A program made the position numbers and the translations under genes. Below are positions 32,323-38,410 of a DNA stretch of 38,410 bases, one piece after another (within the stretch, counting starts at the first letter, position 1; each line of letters opens with the position of its first letter). The DNA is from an uncultured Neomegalonema sp. GTDB taxonomy: Bacteria; Pseudomonadota; Alphaproteobacteria; Rhodobacterales; Rhodobacteraceae. The stretch is taken from contig CALFVD010000008.1 of assembly GCA_937928005.1 (NCBI GenBank), forward strand, positions 1 to 38,410, in the 5' to 3' direction. A model generated the notes under the pieces. That model searched no databases, had not been told where the DNA came from, and was given only the letters and a program-made list of their open reading frames with translations.

Positions 32323-33135
32323 TCATCCACTTTTTGCGAGCGCATCGAAGGCCATCAATGTCTCAAGCACGCCGCGCATCTGATTGAGCGGGATCATGTT
32401 TGGACCGTCTGACGGCGCATTATCTGGATCTTGATGGCTTTCGATAAACACGGCGGCGATGCCGAGCGACACCGCACAGCGCGCCAGCAGCGGAGCCATA
32501 CGCCGATCACCCCCCGATGACCCGCCCAATCCCCCCGGTTGCTGCACTGAATGGGTCGCGTCGAAGACGACCGGGCACGCGCATTGTTCCTTCATCGTCG
32601 GGATCGAGCGCATGTCCGCAACCAGCGTGTTGTAACCGAAGCTAACCCCCCGTTCAGTTGTCCATACAGTGTCATTGCCCGCTTCACGCACCTTGGTAAC
32701 GACGTTTTTCATGTCCCATGGGGCGAGGAATTGGCCTTTCTTGACATTCACCACCTTGCCCGTCTTCGCGGCGGCGACCAGCAAATCGGTTTGGCGGCAC
32801 AGAAAAGCGGGGATTTGCAGCACATCGCAGACCTCCGCAACCGGCGCACAATGGTCAATTTCATGGACATCGGTCAGGCAGGGCAGGCCGAGTTGGTCGC
32901 GGATTTCGGCAAAGACGGGCAGTGCCCCTTCCAGCCCGATACCCCGTTTTCCGGTGATCGAGGTGCGGTTTGCCTTGTCGTAACTCGCCTTGAATATCAA
33001 AGAGATACCAAGACTTTCGCAGATATCCTTCAACCCCTCCGCCATCATCATCGCATGGTCCCGCGTTTCCATCTGACAGGGACCGGCGATCAGGGTCAGG
33101 GGCGCATCATTGGCAATGTGAGGCAGCATGCTCAT
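32323..33135 (-). CDS. kdsA: 3-deoxy-8-phosphooctulonate synthase
   Basis: The 270-residue enzyme condenses phosphoenolpyruvate and arabinose-5-phosphate to make KDO-8-phosphate for lipopolysaccharide. Motifs include LIAGPCQMETRDHA, IFKASYDKANRTS, TERGVSFGYNTLVADMRS, VFDATHSVQQPGG and SDGPNMIPL. Cys20 in AGPC is the position that binds metal in the metal-dependent class (as in Aquifex), unlike the Asn of E. coli KdsA, so this is probably the metal-dependent type. It overlaps the DDAH-like gene's stop by 4 bases (ATGA), an unusual partner. Confidence 0.95.
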   Translation of the reverse strand: MSMLPHIANDAPLTLIAGPCQMETRDHAMMMAEGLKDICESLGISLIFKASYDKANRTSITGKRGIGLEGALPVFAEIRDQLGLPCLTDVHEIDHCAPVAEVCDVLQIPAFLCRQTDLLVAAAKTGKVVNVKKGQFLAPWDMKNVVTKVREAGNDTVWTTERGVSFGYNTLVADMRSIPTMKEQCACPVVFDATHSVQQPGGLGGSSGGDRRMAPLLARCAVSLGIAAVFIESHQDPDNAPSDGPNMIPLNQMRGVLETLMAFDALAKSG

Positions 33136-33935
33136 TCCTTCGGTTCGGCGGGCGGCGAGAAGCGCAGCGACAGGCAGGACATGCCGCCATCGACCTTTGC
33201 GGCCTGCTCATTCGGGAGTTCGGTGAGGGCATAGCCCGCTTCACGTAGACGGGCGGCAGTCAGGGGAAAACCTTTTGGAAACAGTACGGTATCATTAAAT
33301 CGCACACAGTTCGCGCAGGCTTCCTCACCCGGTTCCACGGTAATGACGCGGTAATCGGCAAAGCACCCCGCCGCCGCGAGGCGCTCGGTTGCCAGCACTG
33401 TTTCCCCGTCCAGCAACCCGCAATCTGTTTTGAAATGCAGTACGTCCGGCGGCGTCTGCAATTCGCGCAGCGTGTAGCCCCATTCCTCAACGATGATACG
33501 CAATTCCGCAACGCCTTGCGCATCCGTGCGCGCTGACAGCCCGACGAGGATTTCGCGATCCGTGACGAGAATATCCCCGCCCTCCACATGCCCTCGCTCC
33601 ACGGTTGCAACCCGCTCATATATATCGCGCAAAGCCGGAGCCATCGCCGCCGCCTCACCCATGCGAGAGGGTGCGCCGGGGCGCAATACAACCGCCCCGT
33701 CAGGCAGGCACAAAGCTGCATCCTCAACGAAGACGGAATCAGGAAAATCTTCGAGCGCGGGCAGGGCGATGATCTTTGCCCCTGTCGCCCGCAACGCATC
33801 CACATAAACCGCATGATCCGCCGCGAACTGCCCCGCATCCGGTGCGCCCGTATCAACCGCGCGCAGGCCATCCGTCACGCTGGCGGCGGGGGCGCGGACG
33901 ATGGCATGGGTAAAACTCGTCGCGTTGCTCATCAT
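33132..33935 (-). CDS. Dimethylarginine dimethylaminohydrolase-like protein
   Basis: The 267-residue protein belongs to the amidinotransferase/DDAH fold. FPDSVFVEDAALCL gives the substrate-binding region, ERGHVEGGDILV the catalytic Glu/Asp loop, HFKTDCGLLD the catalytic His167, and GGMSCLSLRF the nucleophile Cys254. DDAH splits methylated arginine to citrulline and methylamines; arginine deiminase-like activity is an alternative. The ATG at 33935 follows AGGGAG; an earlier in-frame extension (MPTCWTRDR...) is not homologous. It is translationally coupled to kdsA. Confidence 0.82.
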   Translation of the reverse strand: MMSNATSFTHAIVRAPAASVTDGLRAVDTGAPDAGQFAADHAVYVDALRATGAKIIALPALEDFPDSVFVEDAALCLPDGAVVLRPGAPSRMGEAAAMAPALRDIYERVATVERGHVEGGDILVTDREILVGLSARTDAQGVAELRIIVEEWGYTLRELQTPPDVLHFKTDCGLLDGETVLATERLAAAGCFADYRVITVEPGEEACANCVRFNDTVLFPKGFPLTAARLREAGYALTELPNEQAAKVDGGMSCLSLRFSPPAEPKE

Positions 33936-34238
33936 GCTGTCTCCCTGATTTCCGCTAGCCCTATCGCGTGTCCAGCAGGTCGGCAAGCTATGCGCGCGGC
34001 CAGCCCTTCAGTATGTGGTGGTTGCCCGAATGTGTGTTGGGCTGGATATCGCCGCCCTCTCACCCGAAGGCCGCATCGCAGCATAGGACCAACCCCGCGA
34101 CCTCGCATTGTCCGCCTGTTCCGCAGGTAAGGGCAGGGATGGCGAAGGTGATGGCAAGGATGTATTTGGTCATCCAAATTACCGCGCGCCCGAACTCCGC
34201 GAAACCCACATTCCGGTGAAGTATGAAGGGAAATCACC
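33936..34238. other. 303-base intergenic region between DDAH-like and D-2-hydroxyacid dehydrogenase genes
   Basis: The two flanking genes point outward, so both promoters lie here. GAAGGGA upstream of 34239 is the ribosome-binding site of the dehydrogenase. Apart from a short candidate ORF on the minus strand I see no gene, hairpin or repeat. Confidence 0.4.
34060..34173 (-). CDS. Possible very small Cys-rich secreted peptide
   Basis: A 37-codon reading frame gives MTKYILAITFAIPALTCGTG followed by GQCEVAGLVLCCDAAFG. It begins like a signal or lipoprotein leader (hydrophobic core then LTC) and has four Cys in total. The ribosome-binding site is weak and the lipobox is imperfect (ALTC). It could be a chance frame in a promoter region. 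Confidence 0.25.
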   Translation of the reverse strand: MTKYILAITFAIPALTCGTGGQCEVAGLVLCCDAAFG

Positions 34239-35210
34239 ATGAAGATTGCCATCCTTGACGATTGGTTCGATACGCTGCGTGGGTTGCCGTGTTTTGCCAA
34301 GCTGAACGGGCATGACGTCACCATCTTCACTGACCATGTCGAGGAAACGGATGCCCTCGCTGCCCGCCTCACCGGATTCGATGCCCTCGTTCTTTTTCGC
34401 GAGCGTACAGCTATCCGTGCCGATCTGCTCGACCGCTTGCCAGACCTCAAACTGATCAGCCAGCGCAGCGTTTATCCCCATATCGATATCGACGCCTGTA
34501 CGCGCAATGGCGTTCTTGTCTGCTCAAACATGCATGCGGGCACCCCCTCATATGCCGCTGCCGAGCTGACCTTCGCCCTGATCCTCGCCGCCCTACGTGA
34601 TATTCCCGGTCAGATGAGCGCTCTGCGTGGTGGCCAGTGGCAGATTGGCGTGGGCCGCACGGCACAGGGCAAGGTTTTGGGCATCCATTCCTATGGCCGT
34701 ATCGGTAAGGCGGTCGCGGGCTATGGCCGTGCCTTTGGCATGGATGTACAGGTTTGGGGCGGCGAACAATCCTGCGATGCCGCCCGTGCAGATGGGGTTC
34801 GCGTGGCGGGTGGCCGCAAAGCCTTCTTCGCCACCTCCGACATCGTCTCGCTGCATATCCGCCTGCACCCCGCTACACGAGGCAGTATCACTGCGGAAGA
34901 CCTCGCCGCGATGCATCCGCGTTCGATCCTCGTCAATACCTCCCGTGCGGGCCTTATCGCCCCCGGCGTGCTGCTTGCCGCATTGGAAGCGGGCCGCCCC
35001 GGCGGTGCTGCGCTCGATGTTTTTGAGGGTGAGCCGACGACCAATGACCCGTTGATCCGACACCCGCGCGTAATCTGCACGCCCCATATCGGCTACGTGA
35101 CGGAGGAGGAATTCGACCTGCAATTCGGGGATATCTTCGACCAGATCGTCGCCTATGACGCGGGCGCACCGATCCACATGGTCAACCCGGATGCTTATGG
35201 CGCGCAATAA
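34239..35210 (+). CDS. D-2-hydroxyacid dehydrogenase family protein
   Basis: The 323-residue protein has the D-2-hydroxyacid dehydrogenase layout. The catalytic Arg is in [10 protein letters not shown], a Glu is in [11 protein letters not shown] and the catalytic His in [13 protein letters not shown]. The NAD-binding loop reads [13 protein letters not shown]; compared with the usual GLGRIG the first Gly of GxGxxG is Ser. It probably interconverts a 2-keto acid and a D-2-hydroxy acid in the cytosol. The start at 34239 has AAGGGA upstream. It is convergent with dsbB, nine bases apart. The substrate is unknown. Confidence 0.85.
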   Translation: MKIAILDDWFDTLRGLPCFAKLNGHDVTIFTDHVEETDALAARLTGFDALVLFRERTAIRADLLDRLPDLKLISQRSVYPHIDIDACTRNGVLVCSNMHAGTPSYAAAELTFALILAALRDIPGQMSALRGGQWQIGVGRTAQGKVLGIHSYGRIGKAVAGYGRAFGMDVQVWGGEQSCDAARADGVRVAGGRKAFFATSDIVSLHIRLHPATRGSITAEDLAAMHPRSILVNTSRAGLIAPGVLLAALEAGRPGGAALDVFEGEPTTNDPLIRHPRVICTPHIGYVTEEEFDLQFGDIFDQIVAYDAGAPIHMVNPDAYGAQ

Positions 35211-35219
35211 CCACCGCTA

Positions 35220-35711
35220 TCAGGCCATCCGACGCACGCGCCCAACCCCGATCATGCACAGCGCCATGAAACCCAGCGCCATTGCGATATTCCAATTCGC
35301 CATGCTCAGGCCCAGAAAATCCCAAACGATATCATCGCATTGCGGAATTGGCTTGCCCCGTTCGGCGGCGGCCTGCAATGCCGCCGGATCGAACACTTCG
35401 GGCAGCGCATTGCCGCCCGAACAAGTCGACGGTCCCGGCCACCATTTGCGCTCCACGCCCGTATGATACATCGCCGCTGCTGTTTCGGCAAAAAAGCCCA
35501 ATGCGCCGATGGCTCCGAATGTCACCCGCCCCGCGCGTCCGCTGGTCATCGCGGCAATCAGCGCCCCAGCAATACCGACCGCCAACCCATACCGCTGCCA
35601 CATGCACAGCTTGCAGGGCGCGAGACCCTCGACATATTGAAAATACAACGCCGCCGCGAAGGTCGCCGATCCGGCGAGGGCCGCAAGTAAGAAGAACGAT
35701 CTAGACGACAT
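35220..35711 (-). CDS. dsbB: Disulfide bond formation protein DsbB
   Basis: The 163-residue inner-membrane protein has four hydrophobic segments and the two DsbB cysteine pairs: Cys33/Cys36 in APCKLCMWQRYG and Cys97/Cys125 in the second periplasmic loop (STCSGGNALPE and PIPQCDD). It reoxidises DsbA with quinone. Its ATG overlaps the stop of the YqaA-like gene by 11 bases, so the two are co-translated. No dsbA is in the window. Confidence 0.9.
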   Translation of the reverse strand: MSSRSFFLLAALAGSATFAAALYFQYVEGLAPCKLCMWQRYGLAVGIAGALIAAMTSGRAGRVTFGAIGALGFFAETAAAMYHTGVERKWWPGPSTCSGGNALPEVFDPAALQAAAERGKPIPQCDDIVWDFLGLSMANWNIAMALGFMALCMIGVGRVRRMA

Positions 35712-36282
35712 ATTTCAACACCACGAATCCCCCGATCAATATGGCGAAGAAAGCCACCGTCACCAGCCCCAACCGCCGTTCGATAAACGCCCGTATCGGC
35801 GTCCCGAATTTCCACAACAATGCGGCGATGAGAAAAAAGCGAAAGCCGCGCGCAAGCAAGCTGACAACCACGAATGACGCAAAATTCATCTGCAACAATC
35901 CGCTAACGATGGTCGTTACTTTATAGGGAAACGGCGTAATCGCGCCGATGGCGACCGCAAGACTGCCATGCTCGTCGTATAGCGCCTTGAACTCGTCATA
36001 GCGATCCGCCTTGCCATAAAAGTCCAGCACCTGCACGCCTACCGTATCATAGAACATGAACCCAATCATATAGCCCAGCACGGCGCCCGCCACCGATGCC
36101 AATGTCACGATTGCGGCGATCAACCATGCACGGTGCGGCGCGGCCACGATCATCGGGATCATCAGGGCTTCTTGTGGGATTGGGAAAAATGAACTTTCCG
36201 CAAAAGCAACCATGGCCAGTATCGCCAGCGCATAGCGCGATTCCGCTTTTTCTACTGTCCAATTGTAGAGTCGCCTGAGCAT
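35701..36282 (-). CDS. YqaA/DedA-like (VTT/SNARE-associated) membrane protein
   Basis: The 193-residue protein has several hydrophobic segments and the VTT/SNARE-associated signature FAESSFFPIPQEALMIPMIV, then AIGAITPFPYKVTTIVSGLL and SLLARGFRFFLIAALLWKFG. It is the YqaA-like branch of the DedA superfamily, inner-membrane proteins linked to lipid handling and membrane homeostasis. The ATG at 36282 has GAGGA about 8 bases upstream; a GTG at 36297 is an alternative. It heads a two-gene unit with dsbB. Confidence 0.85.
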   Translation of the reverse strand: MLRRLYNWTVEKAESRYALAILAMVAFAESSFFPIPQEALMIPMIVAAPHRAWLIAAIVTLASVAGAVLGYMIGFMFYDTVGVQVLDFYGKADRYDEFKALYDEHGSLAVAIGAITPFPYKVTTIVSGLLQMNFASFVVVSLLARGFRFFLIAALLWKFGTPIRAFIERRLGLVTVAFFAILIGGFVVLKYVV

Positions 36283-36362
36283 TTCCCGTTTCCTCACCGA
36301 TCCGCGTCGCGCTTTGCTCTAAGCCCTTCGCGGAAGAAACGAAACCGTTTTGCGATCCCCGC

Positions 36363-36390
36363 TTGCACCATCGACCCGCATCGCTATATC
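36363..36390 (+). promoter_or_regulatory. Sigma-70-like promoter of tRNA-Leu
   Basis: TTGCAC at 36363-36368 and TATATC at 36385-36390 are separated by 16 bases, about 12 bases ahead of the tRNA 5' end. A plausible promoter for the tRNA. Confidence 0.5.
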
Positions 36391-36401
36391 TAGTCGCGCC
36401 T

Positions 36402-36487
36402 GCCCGGGTGGCGGAATGGTAGACGCAGCGGATTCAAAATCCGCCGATGGCAACATCGTGGGGGTTCGAGTCCCCCTCCGGGCACCA
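36402..36487 (+). tRNA. tRNA-Leu (anticodon CAA)
   Basis: The acceptor GCCCGGG pairs with TCCGGGC. The anticodon stem GCGGA/TCCGC encloses TTCAAAA with anticodon CAA at 36435-36437. A long variable arm (CGATGGCAACATCG) and a T arm GGGGG-TTCGAGT-CCCCC follow, and the CCA end is encoded (36485-36487). It decodes TTG. A decayed integrase begins 79 bases downstream on the same strand, so the tRNA 3' end probably served as the attachment site. Confidence 0.97.
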
Positions 36488-36566
36488 TTTGTTCTTTTTG
36501 GTACGACATGTCGTTTCTAAGGGACTGATTTCATTAGATGCATAGTGATCCCTGTGGATCGGTGTT

Positions 36567-37789
36567 TTGCCGGTTCTGGACAAATTCTGGACAGGGATCC
36601 GGGCCGTGTGGGGACAGCATCTCAAGCGCAAAGGGCGCTGGTTTCATTATTATCGTGCTGTGCCGAAGCGGTTTGCGGATGTCGAACGGCGGCAGCTGAT
36701 CAGTTTTTCCCTGAAGACGTGCGATTTTGCGGAAGCCAAGCTCAAGGCAGCGCAGGTTTCGCTTGATCTGGACAGGCAGTGGGAAGCCGCCGTTGTCCAA
36801 GGTCATTCCCTTACATCCAATAATTTGAACGAGCGGTATCGCGCGGCGGCGGATGTGCAGATCGAGAATGGCTTTGCCCCAAAACCCGCTGCTGAATTCG
36901 GTGATGACGAGTTGCTTGAGCGGATGCGGGTGCTGCTCACAAATGAACGTGCATCGATTGAACAAAAAGCTCTGCTGGGTTTGACGGCCCAGCCGGAACT
37001 ATCGATGGCAGATGCATTCGAGCGGTTCTGGGGTCATATCGAAGATGAGTGGATGCGCCTCAGCCATGACCAATGTCGGGTCAAGCGGAATGTCTACCTC
37101 AAGTCGATCCGCAACTTCGAGACAGCTGTAGGCAAGGTGGCAGTCCATGATCTCGAACGACGGCACGCCTTGCAGTTCCGCAGCTGGTGGGTTGCGCGGG
37201 TCGGGGCGGAGGGCCTGAAGCCCTATACCGGAAACCGCGAGATCAACTCCCTGCGCCGGATGCTGTCGGTCAATTTCGACATGGACGGGGTGGAGAAACC
37301 CAACCCTTCGCGCGTGTGCGATTGAAAGAGGAGATGGAAGTCGCGCGCATTCCGCTGGAGCGGGATCAGATCATCGCGTTGTTGCGCCCGAATGCACTCG
37401 ATGTCCCCCACATCCATGTCCGCAAGAACGCGATCCGGGGCCTGAAGACCGACCATTCCGAACGGTTGCTACCGCTCCTTGGCGTCTCGCTGGATGCCGC
37501 GCAGAGTCTTGCGGCGCGCGGAGGTTGGGGTAAGCGGGCGGGCAAGAATATGTATGCGACGTCCATCATCAATCGCTGCTTTCGCGAATCTGGCCTTGTG
37601 ACCGATCCACGCCAGAGCCTCTATTCCCTGCGGCATTGGTTCCAGGACCAGCTAACCAAGCGCGATGTTGTTGACCGCGCTCAGGCGCAGTTGATGGGGC
37701 ATCGCTTCCAACGGCCCAAATACGGTTACGGCAAGGATTTGCAGGAATTGCGCGAGATCATTGCGACGTTTGCGGTTGAAGCGCCATGA
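36567..37789 (+). pseudogene. Tyrosine integrase, frameshifted and internally deleted
   Basis: The 5' part (36567-37325) encodes an N-terminal DUF6538-like region (RKGRWFHYYRAVPKRFADVE) and a core-binding domain. The 3' part continues in another frame to 37789 with the catalytic half: VPHIHVRKNAIRGLKTDHSE, SLYSLRHWFQDQL, LMGHRF and YGYGKD. Adding one C in the CCC run near 37301-37303 rejoins the frames as NPFARVRLKEE. After PLERDQIIALLRP the sequence jumps to DVPHIHVR, omitting the segment that should hold the first catalytic Arg. So one frameshift plus one internal deletion make it inactive. It lies downstream of tRNA-Leu. Confidence 0.88.
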
Positions 37790-37958
37790 GACGATCATGG
37801 CTTTCACGGAGACCGGACTGATGCTCATGTATGGCGGTCAGGCGTCGATGGATGATCAGGATCGCCTCTTGCTCCTGAGGCTCGCATGACGGATCGCGCA
37901 ACAATGCGCTGAGCAAGGCTTCCATACGCTGGAATTCATCTGTCGAGAGTATTGCCAT
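37758..37958 (-). CDS. Small hypothetical protein of the integrated element
   Basis: A 66-residue helical, mixed-charge product (MAILSTDEFQRMEALLSALL then RDPSCEPQEQEAILIIHRRL) matches no family I recognise. It overlaps the 3' end of the integrase remnant by 32 bases on the opposite strand. No clear ribosome-binding site; the start at 37958 is preferred to one at 37982. It may be an accessory gene of the element. Confidence 0.4.
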   Translation of the reverse strand: MAILSTDEFQRMEALLSALLRDPSCEPQEQEAILIIHRRLTAIHEHQSGLRESHDRLMALQPQTSQ

Positions 37959-37994
37959 GCGTAGTGCGTAACGGGACAGCAATGGCGGTAGCAG

Positions 37995-38168
37995 TTACGC
38001 TTCACCGTTGAGGGCGTTGTACTGGCTGACGAATTCGTCGAGGGCGATCTGGGTGTCGGGGGCGCTCTTTCCGATGGCCTTTCGGTGGCGTTCGTTATAG
38101 AGGACCCAGGCGCGGATGAGGTCGTAGTAGCGGGTGGCGAAGGTGAGGTTGGTTTGGCTGATGGTCAT
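37995..38168 (-). CDS. Small hypothetical protein
   Basis: A 57-residue, mainly helical product (MTISQTNLTFATRYYDLIRA to VSQYNALNGEA) with no recognised family. An ATG at 38180 would add four residues. It lies 36 bases upstream of the 66-residue ORF on the same strand, so the two may be one transcript. Ribosome-binding support is weak. Confidence 0.45.
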   Translation of the reverse strand: MTISQTNLTFATRYYDLIRAWVLYNERHRKAIGKSAPDTQIALDEFVSQYNALNGEA

Positions 38169-38306
38169 GGGTTTTTGCATGAGGTCATCGCCAGTCTAGC
38201 CTTGCTTTTTACAAAAGCGAGACTGTCAAAGCGTTGTTTCTTCATGTAAACTTCATGTTGCGATACCGAATATACCGATGCCATGCGCCCTTCGGCCCTT
38301 TGATTA

Positions 38307-38403
38307 TCGCGTTTTGAATTGCGGATGTATCGGTTTTCGCTGCCTCTCGCCTGCGGCTCGAACGCGAAACCCGATACATTTTTTATCCAAATTCAAAACG
38401 CGA
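38307..38403. repeat. Long imperfect palindrome at the window end
   Basis: TCGCGTTTTGAATT (38307-38320) and AATTCAAAACGCGA (38390-38403) are perfect 14-base inverted arms. Inside them GTATCGGTTTTCGC pairs with GCGAAACCCGATAC with one mismatch, separated from the outer arms by short asymmetric loops (one side carries six extra A/T bases). A GC-rich centre (38341-38363) forms the loop. In all about 28 paired bases per side over 97 bases. The surrounding 38181-38306 shows no gene. Confidence 0.8.
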
Positions 38404-38410
38404 GCATTGC

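Noticed and set aside
36402-38410. CRISPR array or defence gene in the element next to tRNA-Leu
   Set aside because: No regularly spaced direct repeats, cas, toxin-antitoxin or restriction genes are seen; only an integrase remnant and two small unknown frames fit in the window.

Overview
The window looks like a chromosomal segment of an alphaproteobacterium, broadly Rhodospirillales/Rhodobacterales-like. The case rests on a moderately GC-rich base composition, many GTG/TTG starts, two tripartite tricarboxylate transporter (TTT) systems, a DUF1223 secreted thioredoxin-fold protein, a complete MoxR/Bat operon, a Cys-type KdsA, and an IF-3 with an alphaproteobacterial N-terminus. The species cannot be named from the sequence alone.

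Layout. 1-3205: the cut end of an ISAs1-type transposase remnant, a divergent HU-like protein, and a MotA/ExbB-type plus OmpA/MotB-type envelope pair. 3344-17841: a carboxylate uptake and oxidation region. It holds TTT system 1 (binding protein plus a fused TctA-TctB permease), a tightly coupled minus-strand operon (DUF1932 dehydrogenase, GST, TSUP exporter, TcuA-like flavoprotein, TcuB-like Fe-S membrane protein), a divergent aspartate-dehydrogenase-like gene, two small secreted proteins (one with ten GF pentapeptide repeats), a lone NMT1-like binding protein without signal peptide, and TTT system 2 (tctC, tctB, tctA) ending in a NIPSNAP gene. 18015-23977: a seven-gene moxR-DUF58-DUF4381-batA-batB-TPR-batD operon in which nearly every junction overlaps. 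23981-36282: mixed core genes: enoyl-CoA hydratase, sulfotransferase-like protein, DUF1223, LpxL-type acyltransferase, infC, galU, an outer-membrane barrel, a photolyase-like protein, yaaA, kdsA, a DDAH-like hydrolase, a D-2-hydroxyacid dehydrogenase, dsbB and a YqaA/DedA-like protein. 36402-38410: tRNA-Leu(CAA) followed by a decayed tyrosine integrase, two small unknown ORFs and a long palindrome, i.e. one end of an integrated element whose far end lies outside the window.

How it fits together. In the 3.3-17.8 kb region, periplasmic TctC proteins probably capture one or more di/tricarboxylates and the TctA/TctB permeases import them. The TcuA/TcuB-like pair would oxidise a tricarballylate-like acid and pass electrons to the membrane. 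The two small dehydrogenases, GST and TSUP exporter would process or export products. The substrate is not determined by the sequence.

The most distinctive observations are: infC appears to start at an ATA codon behind a strong Shine-Dalgarno; the photolyase-like protein carries its FAD-binding half first and an alpha/beta photolyase-like half second; a 10 x 15-bp tandem repeat encodes a cationic GF-repeat secreted protein; and the tRNA-Leu integrase is doubly broken.
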